The position numbers were made by a program, and so were the translations under genes. The notes under the pieces are model-generated. The model saw nothing but the letters and a program-made list of their open reading frames with translations, was not told the DNA's origin and ran no database searches. A DNA stretch of 64,000 bases from Osmia lignaria lignaria. Lineage: Eukaryota > Arthropoda > Insecta > Hymenoptera > Megachilidae. Of the stretch, positions 24,101 through 37,118 are shown piece after piece (position 1 is the stretch's first letter; each line of letters begins with the position of its first letter). The stretch covers positions 11,781,501-11,845,500 of the forward strand of contig NW_027478166.1 of assembly GCF_051020975.1 (NCBI RefSeq), given 5' to 3'.

Positions 24101-27100
24101 TCTCGAGATATATCCAGATATTTAAAAGTTCCGAAGCGGCACCAACATAATAGAGATACAGAAACACCGTGGCCCCTTTCTTTGAGGTAACTCTGCACTA
24201 TTGCGAGCTGCAAATGCCACTTCCAGCTTAGCTGTGCAGAAGAGGAACAACAAGAAGAAGAAATATCTCGAAATATGTCCCTCAGGCCCCTTCCCTTGAG
24301 ATAAATCTGCAAATATCTCGGAAACCAAGCGAGCTATGGCAAAATGTTAAGAGACCTTATTTGTAGAGAATTAAGTTTCCTACTTTTTATGTTCTACGAT
24401 ATTTTTTGATCAGATGCGTAGTTCTCGAGATATATCAAGATATTTAAAAGTTCCGAAGCCGCACCAACATAATAGAGATACAGAAACACCGTGGCCCCTT
24501 TCTTTGAGATAACTCTGCACTATTGCGAGCTGCAAATGCCACTTCCAGCTTAGCTGTGCAGAAGAAGAACAACAAGAAGAAGAAATATCTCGAAATATGT
24601 CCGTCAGGCCCCTTCCCTTGAGATAAATCTGCAATTATCTCGGAAACGAAGCGAGCTATGGCAAAATCTTAAGAGACCTTTTTTGTAGAGAATTATGTTT
24701 CCTACAATTTACGTTCTCTGATATTTTTTGATCAGAAGCGTAGTTTTCGAGATATATCGAGATATTTAAAAGTTCCGAAGCCGCACCAACATAATAGAGA
24801 TACAAAAACACCGTGGCCCCTTTCTTTGATATAACTCTGCACTACTGCGAGCTGGAAATGCCACTTCCAGTTTAGCTGTGCAGAAGAAGAACAACAAGAA
24901 GAAGAAACATCTCGAAATATGTCCATCAGGACCCTTCCCTTGAGATAAATCTGCAAATATCTCGGAAACGAAGCGAGCTATGGCAAAATGTTAAGAGACC
25001 TTTTTTGTAGAGAATTATGTTTCCTACAATTTATGTTCTATGATATTTTTTGATCAGATGTGTAGTTCTCGAGATATATCAAGATATTTAAAAGTTCCGA
25101 AGCCGCACCAACATAATAGAGATACAGAAACACCGTGGCCCCTTTCTTTGAGATAACTCTGCACTATTGCGAGCTGCAAATGCCACTTCCAGCTTAGCTG
25201 TGCAGAGGAAGAACAACAAGAAGAAGAAATATCTCGAAATATGTCCGTCAGGCCAGTTCCTTTGAGCTGAATCTGCAAATATCTCGGAAACGAAGCGAGC
25301 TATGGCAAAATGTTAAGAGACGTTTTTTGTAGAGAATTATGTTTCCTACAATTTATGTTCTATGATATTTTTTGATCCGAAGCGTAGTTTTCGAGATATA
25401 TCGAGATATTTAAAAGTTCCGAAGCCGCACCAACATAATAGGGATACAGAAACACCGTGGCCCCTTTCTTTGAGATAACTCTGCACTAGTGCGAGCCGCA
25501 AATGCCACTTCCAGCTTAGCTGTGCAGAAGAAGAACAACAAGAAGAAGAAATATCTCGAAATATGTCCGTCAGGCCCCTTCCCTTGAGATAAATCTGCAA
25601 ATATCTCGGAAACCAAGCGAGCTATCGCAAAATGTTAAGAGACCTTTTTTGTAGAGAATTAAGTTTCCTACTTTTTATCTTCTATGATATTTTTTGATCA
25701 GATGCGTAGTTCTCGAGATATATCAAGATATTTAAAAGTTCCGTAGCCGCACCAACATAATAGAGATACAGAAACACCGTGGCCCCTCTCTTTGAGATAA
25801 CTCTGCACTATTGCGAGCTGGAAATGCCACTTCCAGTTTAGCTGTGCAGAAGAAGAACAACAAGAAGAAGAAATGTCTCGAAATATGTCCGTTAGGCCCC
25901 TTCCCTTGAGATAAATCTGCAAATATCTCGGAAACGAAGCGAGCTATGGCAAAATGTTAGGAGACCTTTTTTGTAGAGAATTAAGTTTCCTACTTTTTAT
26001 GTTCTATGATATTTTTTGATCAGATGCGTAGTTCTCGAGATATATCAAGATATTTAAAAGTTCCGAAGCCGCACCAACATAATAGAGATACAGAAACACC
26101 GTGGCCCCTTTCTTTGAGATAACTCTGCACTGTTGCGAGCTGTAAATGCCACTACCAGCTTAGCTGTGCAGAAGAAGAACAACAAGAAGAAGAAATATCT
26201 CGAAATATGTCCGTCAGGCCCCTTCCCTTGAGATATATCTGCAAATATCTCGGAAACGAAGCGAGCTATGGCAAAACGTTAAGAGACCTTTTTTGTAGAG
26301 AATTATGTTTCCTACAATTTATGTTGTATGATATTTTTTGATCAGAAGCGTATTTTTAGAGATATATCGAGATATTTAAAAGTTCCGAAGCCGCACCAAC
26401 ATAATAGAGATACAGAAACACCGTGGCCCCTTTCTTTGAGATAACTCTGCACTAGTGCGAGCCGCAAATGCCACTTCCAGCTTAGCTGTGCAGAAGAAGG
26501 ACAACAAGAAGAAGAAATATCTCGAAATATGTCCGTCAGGCCCCTTCCCTTGAGATAAATCTGCAAATATCTCGGAAACGAAGCGAGCTATGGCAAAATG
26601 TTTAGAGACCTTTCTTGTAGAGAATTAAGTTTCCTACTTTCTATGTAGTATGATATTTTTTGATCAGATGCGTAGTTCTCGAGATATATCAAGATATTTA
26701 AAAGTTCCGAAGCCGCACCAACATAATAGAGATACAGAAACACTGTGGCCCCTTTCTTTGAGATAACTCTGCACTATTGCGAGCTGCAAATGCCACTTCG
26801 AGCTTAGCTGTGCAGAAGAAGAACAACAAGAAGAAGAAATATCTCGAAATATGTCCGTCAGGCCAGTTCCTTTGAGCTGAATCTGCAAATATCTCGGAAA
26901 CGAAGCGAGCTATGGCAAAATGTTAAGAGACGTTTTTTGTAGAGAATTATGTTTCCTACAATTTATATTCTATGATATTTTTTGATCAGAAGCGTAGTTT
27001 TCGAGATATATCGAGATATTTAATAGTTCCGAAGACGCACCAACATAATAGAGATACAGAAACACCGTGGCCCCTTTCTTTGAGATAACTGTGCACTAGT

Positions 27101-28271
27101 GCGAGCCGCAAATGCCACTTCCAGCTTAGCTGTGCAGAAGAAGAACAACAAGAAGAAGAAATATCTCGAAATATGTCCGTCAGGCCCCTTCCCTTGAGAT
27201 ATATCTGCAAATATCTCGGAAACGAAGCGAGCTATGGGAAAATGTAAAGAGACCTTTTTTGTAGAGAATTAAGTTTCCTACTTTTTATGTAGTATGATAT
27301 TTTTTGATCAGATGCGTAGTTCTCGAGATATATCAAGATATTTAAAAGTTCCGAAGCCGCACCAACATAATAGAGATACAGAAACACCGTGGCCCCTTTC
27401 TTTGAGATAACTCTGCACTAGTGCGCCCTGCAAATGCCACTTCCAGCTTAGCTGTGCAGAAGAAGAACAACAAGAAGAAGAAATATCTCGAAATATGTCC
27501 GTCAGGCCAGTTCCTTTGAGCTGAATCTGCAAATATCTCGGAAACGAAGCGAGCTATGGCAAAATGTTAAGAGACGTTTTTTGTAGAGAATTAAGTTTCC
27601 TACTTTTTATGTAGTATGATATTTTTTGATCAGATGCGTAGTTCTCGAGATATATCAAGATATTTAAAAGTTCCGAAGCCGCACCAACATAATAGAGGTA
27701 CAGAAACACCGTGGCCTCTTTCTTTGAGATAACTCTGCACTATTGCGAGCTGCAAATGCCACTTCGAGCTTAGCTGTGCAGAAGAAGAACAACAAGAAGA
27801 AGAAATATCTCGAAATATGTCCGTCAGGCCAGTTCCTTTGAGCTGAATCTGCAAATATCTCGGAAACGAAGCGAGCTATGGCAAAATGTTAAGAGACGTT
27901 TTTTGTAGAGAATTAAGTTTCCTACTTTTTATGTAGTATGATATTTTTTGATCAGAAGCGTAGTTCTCGAGATATATCAAGATATTTAAAAGTTCCGAAG
28001 CCGCACCAACATAATAGAGATACAGAAACACCGTGGCCCCTTTCTTTGAGATAACTCTGCACTATTGCGCGCTGCAAATGCCACTTCCAGCTTAGCTGTG
28101 CAGAAGAAGAACAACAAGAAGAAGAAATATCTCGAAATATGTCCGTCAGGCCCCTTCCCTTGAGATACATCTGCAAATATCTCGGAAACGAAGCGAGCTA
28201 TGGCAAAATGTTAAGAGACCTTTTTTGTAGAGAATTATGTTTCCTACAATTTATGTTCTATGATATTTTTT

Positions 28272-29356
28272 GATCAGAAGCGTAGTTTTCGAGATATATC
28301 GAGATATTTAAAAGTTCCGAAGCCGCACCAACATAATAGAGATACAGAAACATCGTGGCCCCTTTCTTTGGGATAACTCTGCACTATTGCGAGCTGGAAA
28401 TGCCACTTCCAGTTTAGCTGTGCAGAAGAAGAACAACAAGAAGAAGAAATATCTCGAAATATGTCCGTCAGACCTCTGCCCTTGAGATGAATCTGCAAAT
28501 ATCTCGGAAACGAAGCGAGCTATGGCAAAATGTTAAGAGACCTTTTTTGTAGAGAATTAAGTTTCCTACTTTTTATGTTCGATGATATTTTTTGATCAGA
28601 TGCGTAGTTCTCGAGATATATCAAGATATTTAAAAGTTCCGAAGCTGCACCAACATAATAGAGGTACAGAAACACCGTGGCCTCTTTCTTTGAGATAACT
28701 CTGCACTATTGCGAGCTGCAAATGCCACTTCGAGCTTAGCTGTGCAGAAGAAGAACAACAAGAAGAAGAAATATCTCGAAATATGTCCGTCAGACCCCTT
28801 CCCTTGAGATGAATCTGCAAATATCTCGGAAACGAAGCGAGCTATGGCAAAATGTTAAGAGACCTTTTTTGTAGAGAATTAAGTTTCCTACTTTTTATGT
28901 TCTATGATATTTTTTGATCAGATGCGTAGTTCTCGAGATATATCAAGATATTTAAAAGTTCCGAAGCCGCACCAACATAATAGAGGTACAGAAACACCGT
29001 GGCCTCTTTCTTTGAGATAACTCTGCACTATTGCGAGCTGCAAATGCCACTTCGAGCTTAGCTGTGCAGAAGAAGAACAACAAGAAGAAGAAATATCTCG
29101 AAATATGTCCGTCAGGCCAGTTCCTTTGAGCTGAATCTGCAAATATCTCGGAAACGAAGCGAGCTATGGCAAAATGTTAAGAGACGTTTTTTGTAGAGAA
29201 TTATGTTTCCTACAATCTATGTTCTATGATATTTTTTGATCAGAAGCGTAGTTTTCGAGATATATCGAGATATTTAATAGTTCCGAAGACGCACCAACAT
29301 AATAGAGATACAGAAACACCGTGGCCCCTTTCTTTGAGATAACTGTGCACTAGTGC
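28272..29356. repeat. Dispersed block, left copy (partner at 39860-40936)
   Basis: Three and a half units (AAACATCGTGG unit; two CTTCGAGCTTAG units; a unit with TTTAATAGTTCC and GAAGACGCACC) recur in the same order 11.6 kb to the right. The shift is 11588 at first and 11585 after the partner's 3-base deletion. Small differences are present, for example GATATTTAAAAG against GATATTTGAAAG. Confidence 0.8.
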
Positions 29357-30404
29357 GAGCCGCAAATGCCACTTCCAGCTTAGCTGTGCAGAAGAAGAAC
29401 AACAAGAAGAAGAAATATCTCGAAATATGTCCGTCAGGCCCCTTCCCTTGAGATATATCTGCAAATATCTCGGAAACGAAGCGAGCTATGGGAAAATGTA
29501 AAGAGGCCTTTTTTGTAGAGAATTAAGTTTCCTACTTTTTATGTAGTATGATATTTTTTGATCAGATGCGTAGTTCTCGAGATATATCAAGATATTTAAA
29601 AGTTCCGAAGCCGCACCAACATAATAGAGATACAGAAACACCGTGGCCCCTTTCTTTGAGATAACTCTGCACTATTGCGCGCTGCAAATGCCACTTCCAG
29701 CTTAGCTGTGCAGAAGAAGAACAACAAGAAGAAGAAATATCTCGAAATATGTCCGTCAGGCCCCTTCCCTTGAGATAAATCTGCAAATATCTCGGAAACG
29801 AAGCGAGCTATGGCAAAATGTTAAGAGACCTTTTTTGTAGAGAATTATGTTTCCTACAATTTATGTTCTATGATATTTTTTGATCAGAAGCGTAGTTTTC
29901 GAGATATATCGAGATATTTAAAACTTCCGAAGCCGCACCAACATAATAGAGATACAGAAACACCGTGGCCCCTTTCTCTGGGATAACTCTGCACTATTGC
30001 GAGCTGCAAATGCCACTTCCAGCTTAGCTGTGCAGAAGAAGAACAACAAGAAGAAGAAATATCTCGAAATATGTCCGTCAGGCCACTTCCCTTGAGATAA
30101 ATCTGAAAATATCTCGGAAACGAAGCGAGCTATGGCAAAATGTTAAGAGACCTTTTTTGTAGAGAATTAAGTTTCCTACTTTTTATGTTGGATGATATTT
30201 TTTGATCAGATGCGTAGTTCTCGAGATATATCAAGATATTGAAAAGTTCCGAAGCTGCACCAACATAATAGAGGTACAGAAACACCGTGGCCTCTTTCTT
30301 TGAGATAACTCTGCACTATTGCGAGCTGCAAATGCCACTTCGAGCTTAGCTGTGCAGAAGAAGAACAACAAGAAGAAGAAATATCTCGAAATATGTCCGT
30401 CAGA

Positions 30405-32980
30405 CCCCTTCCCTTGAGATAAATCTGCAAATATCTCGGAAACGAAGCGAGCTATGGCAAAATGTTAAGAGACCTTTTTTGTAGAGAATTATGTTTCCTA
30501 CAATTTACGTTCTCTGATATTTTTTGATCAGAAGCGTAGTTTTCGAGATATATCGAGATATTTAAAAGTTCCGAAGCCGCACCAACATAATAGAGATACA
30601 GAAACACCGTGGCCCCTTTCTTTGAGATAACTCTGCACCATTGCGACCTGCAAATGCCACTTCCAGCTTAGCTGTGCAGAAGAGGAACAACAAGAAGAAG
30701 AAATATCTCGGAATATGTCCGTCAGGCCCCTTCCCTTGAGATAAATCTGCAAATATCTCGGAAACGAAGCGAGCTATGGCAAAATGTTAAGAGACCTTTT
30801 TTGTAGAGAATTAAGTTTCCTACTTTTTATGGTCTATGATATTTTTCGATCAGAGGCGTAGTTCTCGAGATATATCAAGATATTTAAAAGTTCCGAAACC
30901 GCACCAACATAATAGAGATACAGAAACACCGTGGCCCTTTTCTTTGAGATAACTCTGCACTATTGCGAGCTGGAAATGCCACTTCCAGTTTAGCTGTGCA
31001 GAAGAAGAACAACAAGAAGAAGAAATATCTCGAAATATGTCCGTTAGGCCCCTTCCCTTGAGATAAATCTGCAAATATCTCGGAAACGAAGCGAGCTATG
31101 GCAAAATGTTAAGAGACCTTTTTTGTAGAGAATTAAGTTTCCTACTGTTTATGTTCTATGATATTTTTTGATCAGAAGCGTAGTTTTCGAGATATATCGA
31201 GATATTTAAAAGTTCCGAAGCCGCACCAACATAATAGAGATACAGAAACACCGTGGCCCCTTTCTTTGAGATAACTCTGCACTAGTGCGAGCCGCAAATG
31301 CCACTTCCAGCTTAGCTGTGCAGAAGAAGAACAACAAGAAGAAGAAATATCTCGAAATATGTCCGTCAGACCCCTTCCCTTGAGATGAATCTGCAAATAT
31401 CTCGGAAACGAAGCGAGCTATGGCAAAATGTTAAGAGACCTTTTTTGTAGAGAATAATGTTTCCTACAATTTACGTTCTATGATATTTTTTGATCAGAAG
31501 CGTAGTTTTCGAGATATATCGAGATATTTAAAAGTTCCGAAGCCGCACCAACATAATAGAGATACAGAAACACCGTGGCCCCTTTCTTTGAGATAACTCT
31601 GCACTATTGCGACCTGCAAATGCCACTTCCAGCTCAGCTGTGCAGAAGAAGAACAACAAGAAGAAGAAATATCTCGAAATACGTCCGTCAGGCCCCTTCC
31701 CTTGAGATAAATCTGCAAATATCTCGGAAACTAAGCGAGCTATGGCAAAATGTTAAGAGACCTTTTTTGTAGAGAATTAAGTTTCCTACTTTTTATGTTC
31801 TATGATATTCTTTGATCAGATGCGTAGTTCTCGAGATATATCAAGATATTTAAAAGTTCCGAAACCGCACCAACATAATAGAGATTTTGAAACACCGTGG
31901 CCCCTTTCTTTGAGATAACTCTGCACTGTTGCGAGCTGCAAATGCCACTTCCAGCTTAGCTGTGCAGAACAAGAACAACAAGAAGAAGAAATATCTCGAA
32001 ATATGTCCGTCAGGCCACTTCCCTTGAGATAAATCTGCAAATATCTCGGAAACGAAGCGAGCTATGGCAAAATGTTAAGAGACCTTTTTTGTAGAGAATT
32101 AAGTTTCCTACTTTTTATGTTCGATGATATTTTTTGATCAGATGCGTAGTTCTCGAGATATATCAAGATATTTAAAAGTTCCGAAGCTGCACCAACATAA
32201 TAGAGGTACAGAAACACCGTGGCCTCTTTCTTTGAGATAACTGCACTATTGCGAGCTGCAAATGCCGCTTCGAGCTTAGCTGTGCAGAAGAAGAACAACA
32301 AGAAGAAGAAATATCTCGAAATATGTCCGTCAGACCCCTTCCCTTGAGATGAATCTGCAAATATCTCGGAAACGAAGCGAGCTATGGCAAAATGTTAAGA
32401 GACCTTTTTTGTAGAGAATAATGTTTCGTACAATTTACGTTCTATGATATTTTTTGATCAGAAGCGTAGTTTTCGAGATATATCGAGATATTTAAAAGTT
32501 CCGAAGCCGCACCAACATAATAGAGATACAGACACACCGTGGCCCCTTTCTTTGAGGTAACTCTGCACTATTGCGAGCTGCAAATGCCACTTCCAGCTTA
32601 GCTGTGCAGAAGAAGAACAACAAGAAGAAGAAATATCTCGAAATATGTCCGTTAGGCCCCTTCCCTTGAGATAAATCTGCAAATATCTCGGAAACGAAGC
32701 GAGCTATGGCAAAATGTTAAGAGACCTTTTTTGTAGAGAATTAAGTTTCCTACTGTTTATGTTCTATGATATTTTTTGATCAGAAGCGTAGTTTTCGAGA
32801 TATATCGAGATATTTAAAAGTTCCGAAGCCGCACCAACATAATAGAGATACAGAAACACCGTGGCCCCTTTCTTTGAGATAACTCTGCACTAGTGCGAGC
32901 CGCAAATGCCACTTCCAGCTTAGCTGTGCAGAAGAAGAACAACAAGAAGAAGAAATATCTCGAAATATGTCCGTCAGGCC
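30405..32980. repeat. 8-monomer block, left copy (partner at 46178-48755)
   Basis: Eight units match 46178-48755 at a shift of 15773 (15775 after the 2-base deletion near 32241). Shared rare marks are GCACCATTGCGACC, TATGGTCTATG, TTCGATCAGAGGCG, GGCCCTTTTC, CTACTGTTTATG, CAGCTCAGCTG with ATACGTCCG, the ACA-to-TTT change at 31886-31888, and CAGAACAAGAAC. Confidence 0.9.
32136..32455 (+). repeat. 320-bp monomer (2-base deletion)
   Basis: GAGATAACTGCAC replaces GAGATAACTCTGCAC at about 32241. The equivalent unit in the right copy of the 8-monomer block (47909-48230) is intact, so the deletion arose after that block was copied, or the right copy was made from an undeleted version. Confidence 0.93.
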
Positions 32981-33057
32981 CCTTCCCTTGAGATAAATAT
33001 GCAAATATCTCGGAAACGAAGCGAGCTATGTCAAAATGTTAAGAGACCTTTTTTGTA

Positions 33058-33135
33058 GAGAATTAAGTTTCCTACTTTTTATGTTCTATGATATTTTTTG
33101 ATCAGATGCGTAGTTCTCGAGATATATCAAGATAT
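33058..33135 (+). repeat. Linker haplotype A (example)
   Basis: This junction between two monomers shows one of two recurrent linker forms. Form A reads GAATTAAGTTTCC, TACTTTTTATG, GATCAGATGCG, GTTCTCGAGATATATCAAG. The bases co-vary over about 75 bp and recur through the whole window. Form A contains an XhoI site (CTCGAG) that form B lacks. Confidence 0.85.
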
Positions 33136-33190
33136 TTAAAAGTTCCGAAGCCGCACCAACATAATAGAGATACAGAAACACCGTGGCCCC

Positions 33191-35476
33191 TTTCTTTGAG
33201 ATAACTCTGCACTATTGCGAGCTGGAAATGCCACTTCCAGTTTAGCTGTGCAGAAGAAGAACAACAAGAAGAAGAAATATCTCGAAATATGTCCGTTAGG
33301 CCCCTTCCCTTGAGATAAATCTGCAAATATCTCGGAAACGAAGCGAGCTATGGCAAAATGTTAAGAGACCTTTTTTGTAGAGAATTAAGTTTCCTACTGT
33401 TTATGTTCTATGATATTTTTTGATCAGAAGCGTAGTTTTCGAGATATATCGAGATATTTAAAAGTTCCGAAGCCGCACCAACATAATAGAGATACAGAAA
33501 CACCGTGGCCCCTTTCTTTGAGATAACTCTGCACTAGTGCGAGCCGCAAATGCCACTTCCAGCTTAGCTGTGCAGAAGAAGAACAACAAGAAGAAGAAAT
33601 ATCTCGAAATATGTCCGTCAGACCCCTTCCCTTGAGATGAATCTGCAAATATCTCGGAAACGAAGCGAGCTATGGCAAAATGTTAAGAGACCTTTTTTGT
33701 AGAGAATAATGTTTCCTACAATTTACGTTCTATGATATTTTTTGATCAGAAGCGTAGTTTTCGAGATATATCGAGATATTTAAAAGTTCCGAAGCCGCAC
33801 CAACATAATAGAGATACAGAAACACCGTGGCCCCTTTCTTTGAGATAACTCTGCACTATTGCGACCTGCAAATGCCACTTCCAGCTCAGCTGTGCAGAAG
33901 AAGAACAACAAGAAGAAGAAATATCTCGAAATACGTCCGTCAGGCCCCTTCCCTTGAGATAAATCTGCAAATATCTCGGAAACTAAGCGAGCTATGGCAA
34001 AATGTTAAGAGACCTTTTTTGTAGAGAATTAAGTTTCCTACTTTTTATGTTCTATGATATTCTTTGATCAGATGCGTAGTTCTCGAGATATATCAAGATA
34101 TTTAAAAGTTCCGAAACCGCACCAACATAATAGAGATTTTGAAACACCGTGGCCCCTTTCTTTGAGATAACTCTGCACTGTTGCGAGCTGCAAATGCCAC
34201 TTCCAGCTTAGCTGTGCAGAACAAGAACAACAAGAAGAAGAAATATCTCGAAATATGTCCGTCAGGCCACTTCCCTTGAGATAAATCTGCAAATATCTCG
34301 GAAACGAAGCGAGCTATGGCAAAATGTTAAGAGACCTTTTTTGTAGAGAATTAAGTTTCCTACTTTTTATGTTCGATGATATTTTTTGATCAGATGCGTA
34401 GTTCTCGAGATATATCAAGATATTTAAAAGTTCCGAAGCTGCACCAACATAATAGAGGTACAGAAACACCGTGGCCTCTTTCTTTGAGATAACTGCACTA
34501 TTGCGAGCTGCAAATGCCGCTTCGAGCTTAGCTGTGCAGAAGAAGAACAACAAGAAGAAGAAATATCTCGAAATATGTCCGTCAGACCCCTTCCCTTGAG
34601 ATGAATCTGCAAATATCTCGGAAACGAAGCGAGCTATGGCAAAATGTTAAGAGACCTTTTTTGTAGAGAATAATGTTTCGTACAATTTACGTTCTATGAT
34701 ATTTTTTGATCAGAAGCGTAGTTTTCGAGATATATCGAGATATTTAAAAGTTCCGAAGCCGCACCAACATAATAGAGATACAGACACACCGTGGCCCCTT
34801 TCTTTGAGGTAACTCTGCACTATTGCGAGCTGCAAATGCCACTTCCAGCTTAGCTGTGCAGAAGAAGAACAACAAGAAGAAGAAATATCTCGAAATATGT
34901 CCGTTAGGCCCCTTCCCTTGAGATAAATCTGCAAATATCTCGGAAACGAAGCGAGCTATGGCAAAATGTTAAGAGACCTTTTTTGTAGAGAATTAAGTTT
35001 CCTACTGTTTATGTTCTATGATATTTTTTGATCAGAAGCGTAGTTTTCGAGATATATCGAGATATTTAAAAGTTCCGAAGCCGCACCAACATAATAGAGA
35101 TACAGAAACACCGTGGCCCCTTTCTTTGAGATAACTCTGCACTAGTGCGAGCCGCAAATGCCACTTCCAGCTTAGCTGTGCAGAAGAAGAACAACAAGAA
35201 GAAGAAATATCTCGAAATATGTCCGTCAGGCCCCTTCCCTTGAGATAAATATGCAAATATCTCGGAAACGAAGCGAGCTATGTCAAAATGTTAAGAGACC
35301 TTTTTTGTAGAGAATTAAGTTTCCTACTTTTTATGTTCTATGATATTTTTTGATCAGATGCGTAGTTCTCGAGATATATCAAGATATTTAAAAGTTCCGA
35401 AGCCGCACCAACATAATAGAGATACAGAAACACCGTGGCCCCTTTCTTTGAGATAACTCTGCACTATTGCGAGCTG
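33191..35476. repeat. 7-monomer block, copy 2
   Basis: Repeats all the marks of copy 1, including the 2-base deletion (about 34493) and the ACA-to-TTT change (34138-34140). I saw no mismatch in the parts compared, so the duplication is recent. The match ends at 35477, where GAGCTGC replaces GAGCTGG. Confidence 0.92.
34388..34707 (+). repeat. 320-bp monomer (duplicate of 32136-32455)
   Basis: Same 2-base deletion at about 34493, exactly 2252 bases from the first. It is inherited by the 7-monomer duplication, which therefore post-dates the deletion. Confidence 0.93.
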
Positions 35477-37118
35477 CAAATGCCACTTCCAGCTTAGCTG
35501 TGCAGAGGAAGAACAACAAGAAGAAGAAATATCTCGAAATATGTCCGTCAGGCCAGTTCCTTTGAGCTGAATCTGCAAATATCTCGGAAACGAAGCGAGC
35601 TATGGCAAAATGTTAACAGACGTTTTTTGTAGAGAATTATGTTTCCTACAATTTATGTTCTATGATATTTTTTGATCAGAAGCGTAGCTTTCGAGATATA
35701 TCGAGATATTTAAAAGTTCCGAAGCCGCACCAGCATAATAGGGATACAGAAACACCGTGGCCCCTTTCTTTGAGATAACTCTGCACTATTGCGACCTGCA
35801 AATGCCACTTCCAGCTCAGCTGTGCAGAAGAAGAACAACAAGAAGAAGAAATATCTCGAAATATGTCCGTCAGGCCCCTTCCCTTGAGATAAATCTGCAA
35901 ATATCTCGGAAACGAAGCGAGCTATGACAAAATGTTAAGAGACCTTTTTTGTAGAGAATTAAGTTTCCTACTTTTTATGTTCTATGATATTTTTTGATCA
36001 GATGCGTAGTTCTCGAGATATATCAAGATATTTAAAAGTTCCGAAGCCGCACCAACATAATAGAGATACAGAAACACCGTGGCCCCTTTCTTTGAGATAA
36101 CTCTGCACTATTGCGAGCTGGAAATGCCACTTCCAGTTTAGCTGTGCAGAAGAAGAACAACAAGAAGAAGAAATATCTCGAAATATGTCCGTTAGGCCCC
36201 TTCCCTTGAGATAAATCTGCAAATATCTCGGAAACGAAGCGAGCTATGGCAAAATGTTAAGAGACCTTTTTTGTAGAGAATTAAGTTTCCTACTTTTTAT
36301 GTTCTATGATATTTTTTGATCAGAAGCGTAGTTTTCGAGATATATCGAGATATTTAAAAGTTCCGAAGCCGCACCAACATAATAGAGATACAGAAACACC
36401 GTGGCCCCTTTCTTTGAGATAACTCTGCACTAGTGCGAGCCGCAAATGCCACTTCCAGCTTAGCTGTGCAGAAGAAGAACAACAAGAAGAAGAAATATCT
36501 CGAAATATGTCCGTCAGGCCCCTTCCCTTGAGATAAATATGCAAATATCTCGGAAACGAAGCGAGCTATGGCAAAATGTTAAGAGACCTTTTTTGTAGAG
36601 AATTTAGTTTCCTACTTTTTATGTTCTATGACATTTTTTGATCAGATGCGTAGTTCTCGAGATATATCAAGATATTTAAAAGTTCCGAAGCCGCACCAAC
36701 ATAATAGAGATACAGAAACACCGTGGCCCCTTTCTTTAAGATAACTCTGCACTATTGCGAGCTGCAAATGCCACTTCCAGCTTAGCTGTGCAGAGGAAGA
36801 ACAACAAGAAGAAGAAATATCTCGAAATATGTCCGTCAGGCCAGTTCCTTTGAGCTGAATCTGCAAATATCTCGGAAACGAAGCGAGCTATGGCAAAATG
36901 TTAAGAGACCTTTTTTGTAGAGAATTAAGTTTCCTACTTTTCATGTTCTATGATATTTTTTGATCAGATGCGTAGCTCTCGACATATATCAAGATATTTA
37001 AAAGTTCCGAAGCCGCACCAACATAATAGAGGTACAGAAACACCGTGGCCCCTTTCTTTGAGATAACTCTGCACTATTGCGAGCTGCAAATGCCACTTCC
37101 AGCTTAGCTGTGCAGAGG

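Larger units (their letters stand above)
14106..25051. repeat. Array domain 2: GTCCCTCAGG-rich neighbourhood
   Basis: The subclass with GTCCCTCAGG is seen in units starting at 14428, 18935, 20223, 21832, 23764 and 24086 and I did not see it elsewhere. The linked trio GGAAACCAAG, ACCTTATTTG and TTCTACGAT is frequent here and also in domain 1, but to the right of 24.4 kb I found the full trio only near 45.9 kb. The domain shares the GAGCTAAAT subclass with domain 1. The edges are soft. Confidence 0.6.
30939..33190. repeat. 7-monomer block, copy 1 (2252 bp)
   Basis: Bases 30939 to 33224 match 33191 to 35476 at a shift of 2252 (7 x 322 minus 2). The shift is 2 short because the 2-base deletion near 32241 lies inside the unit. 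Marks repeated in order: CTACTGTTTATG, ATACGTCCG, GAGATTTTGAAAC, AATGCCGCTTCGAGC, ACAGACACACC, TATGTCAAAATG. Confidence 0.92.
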
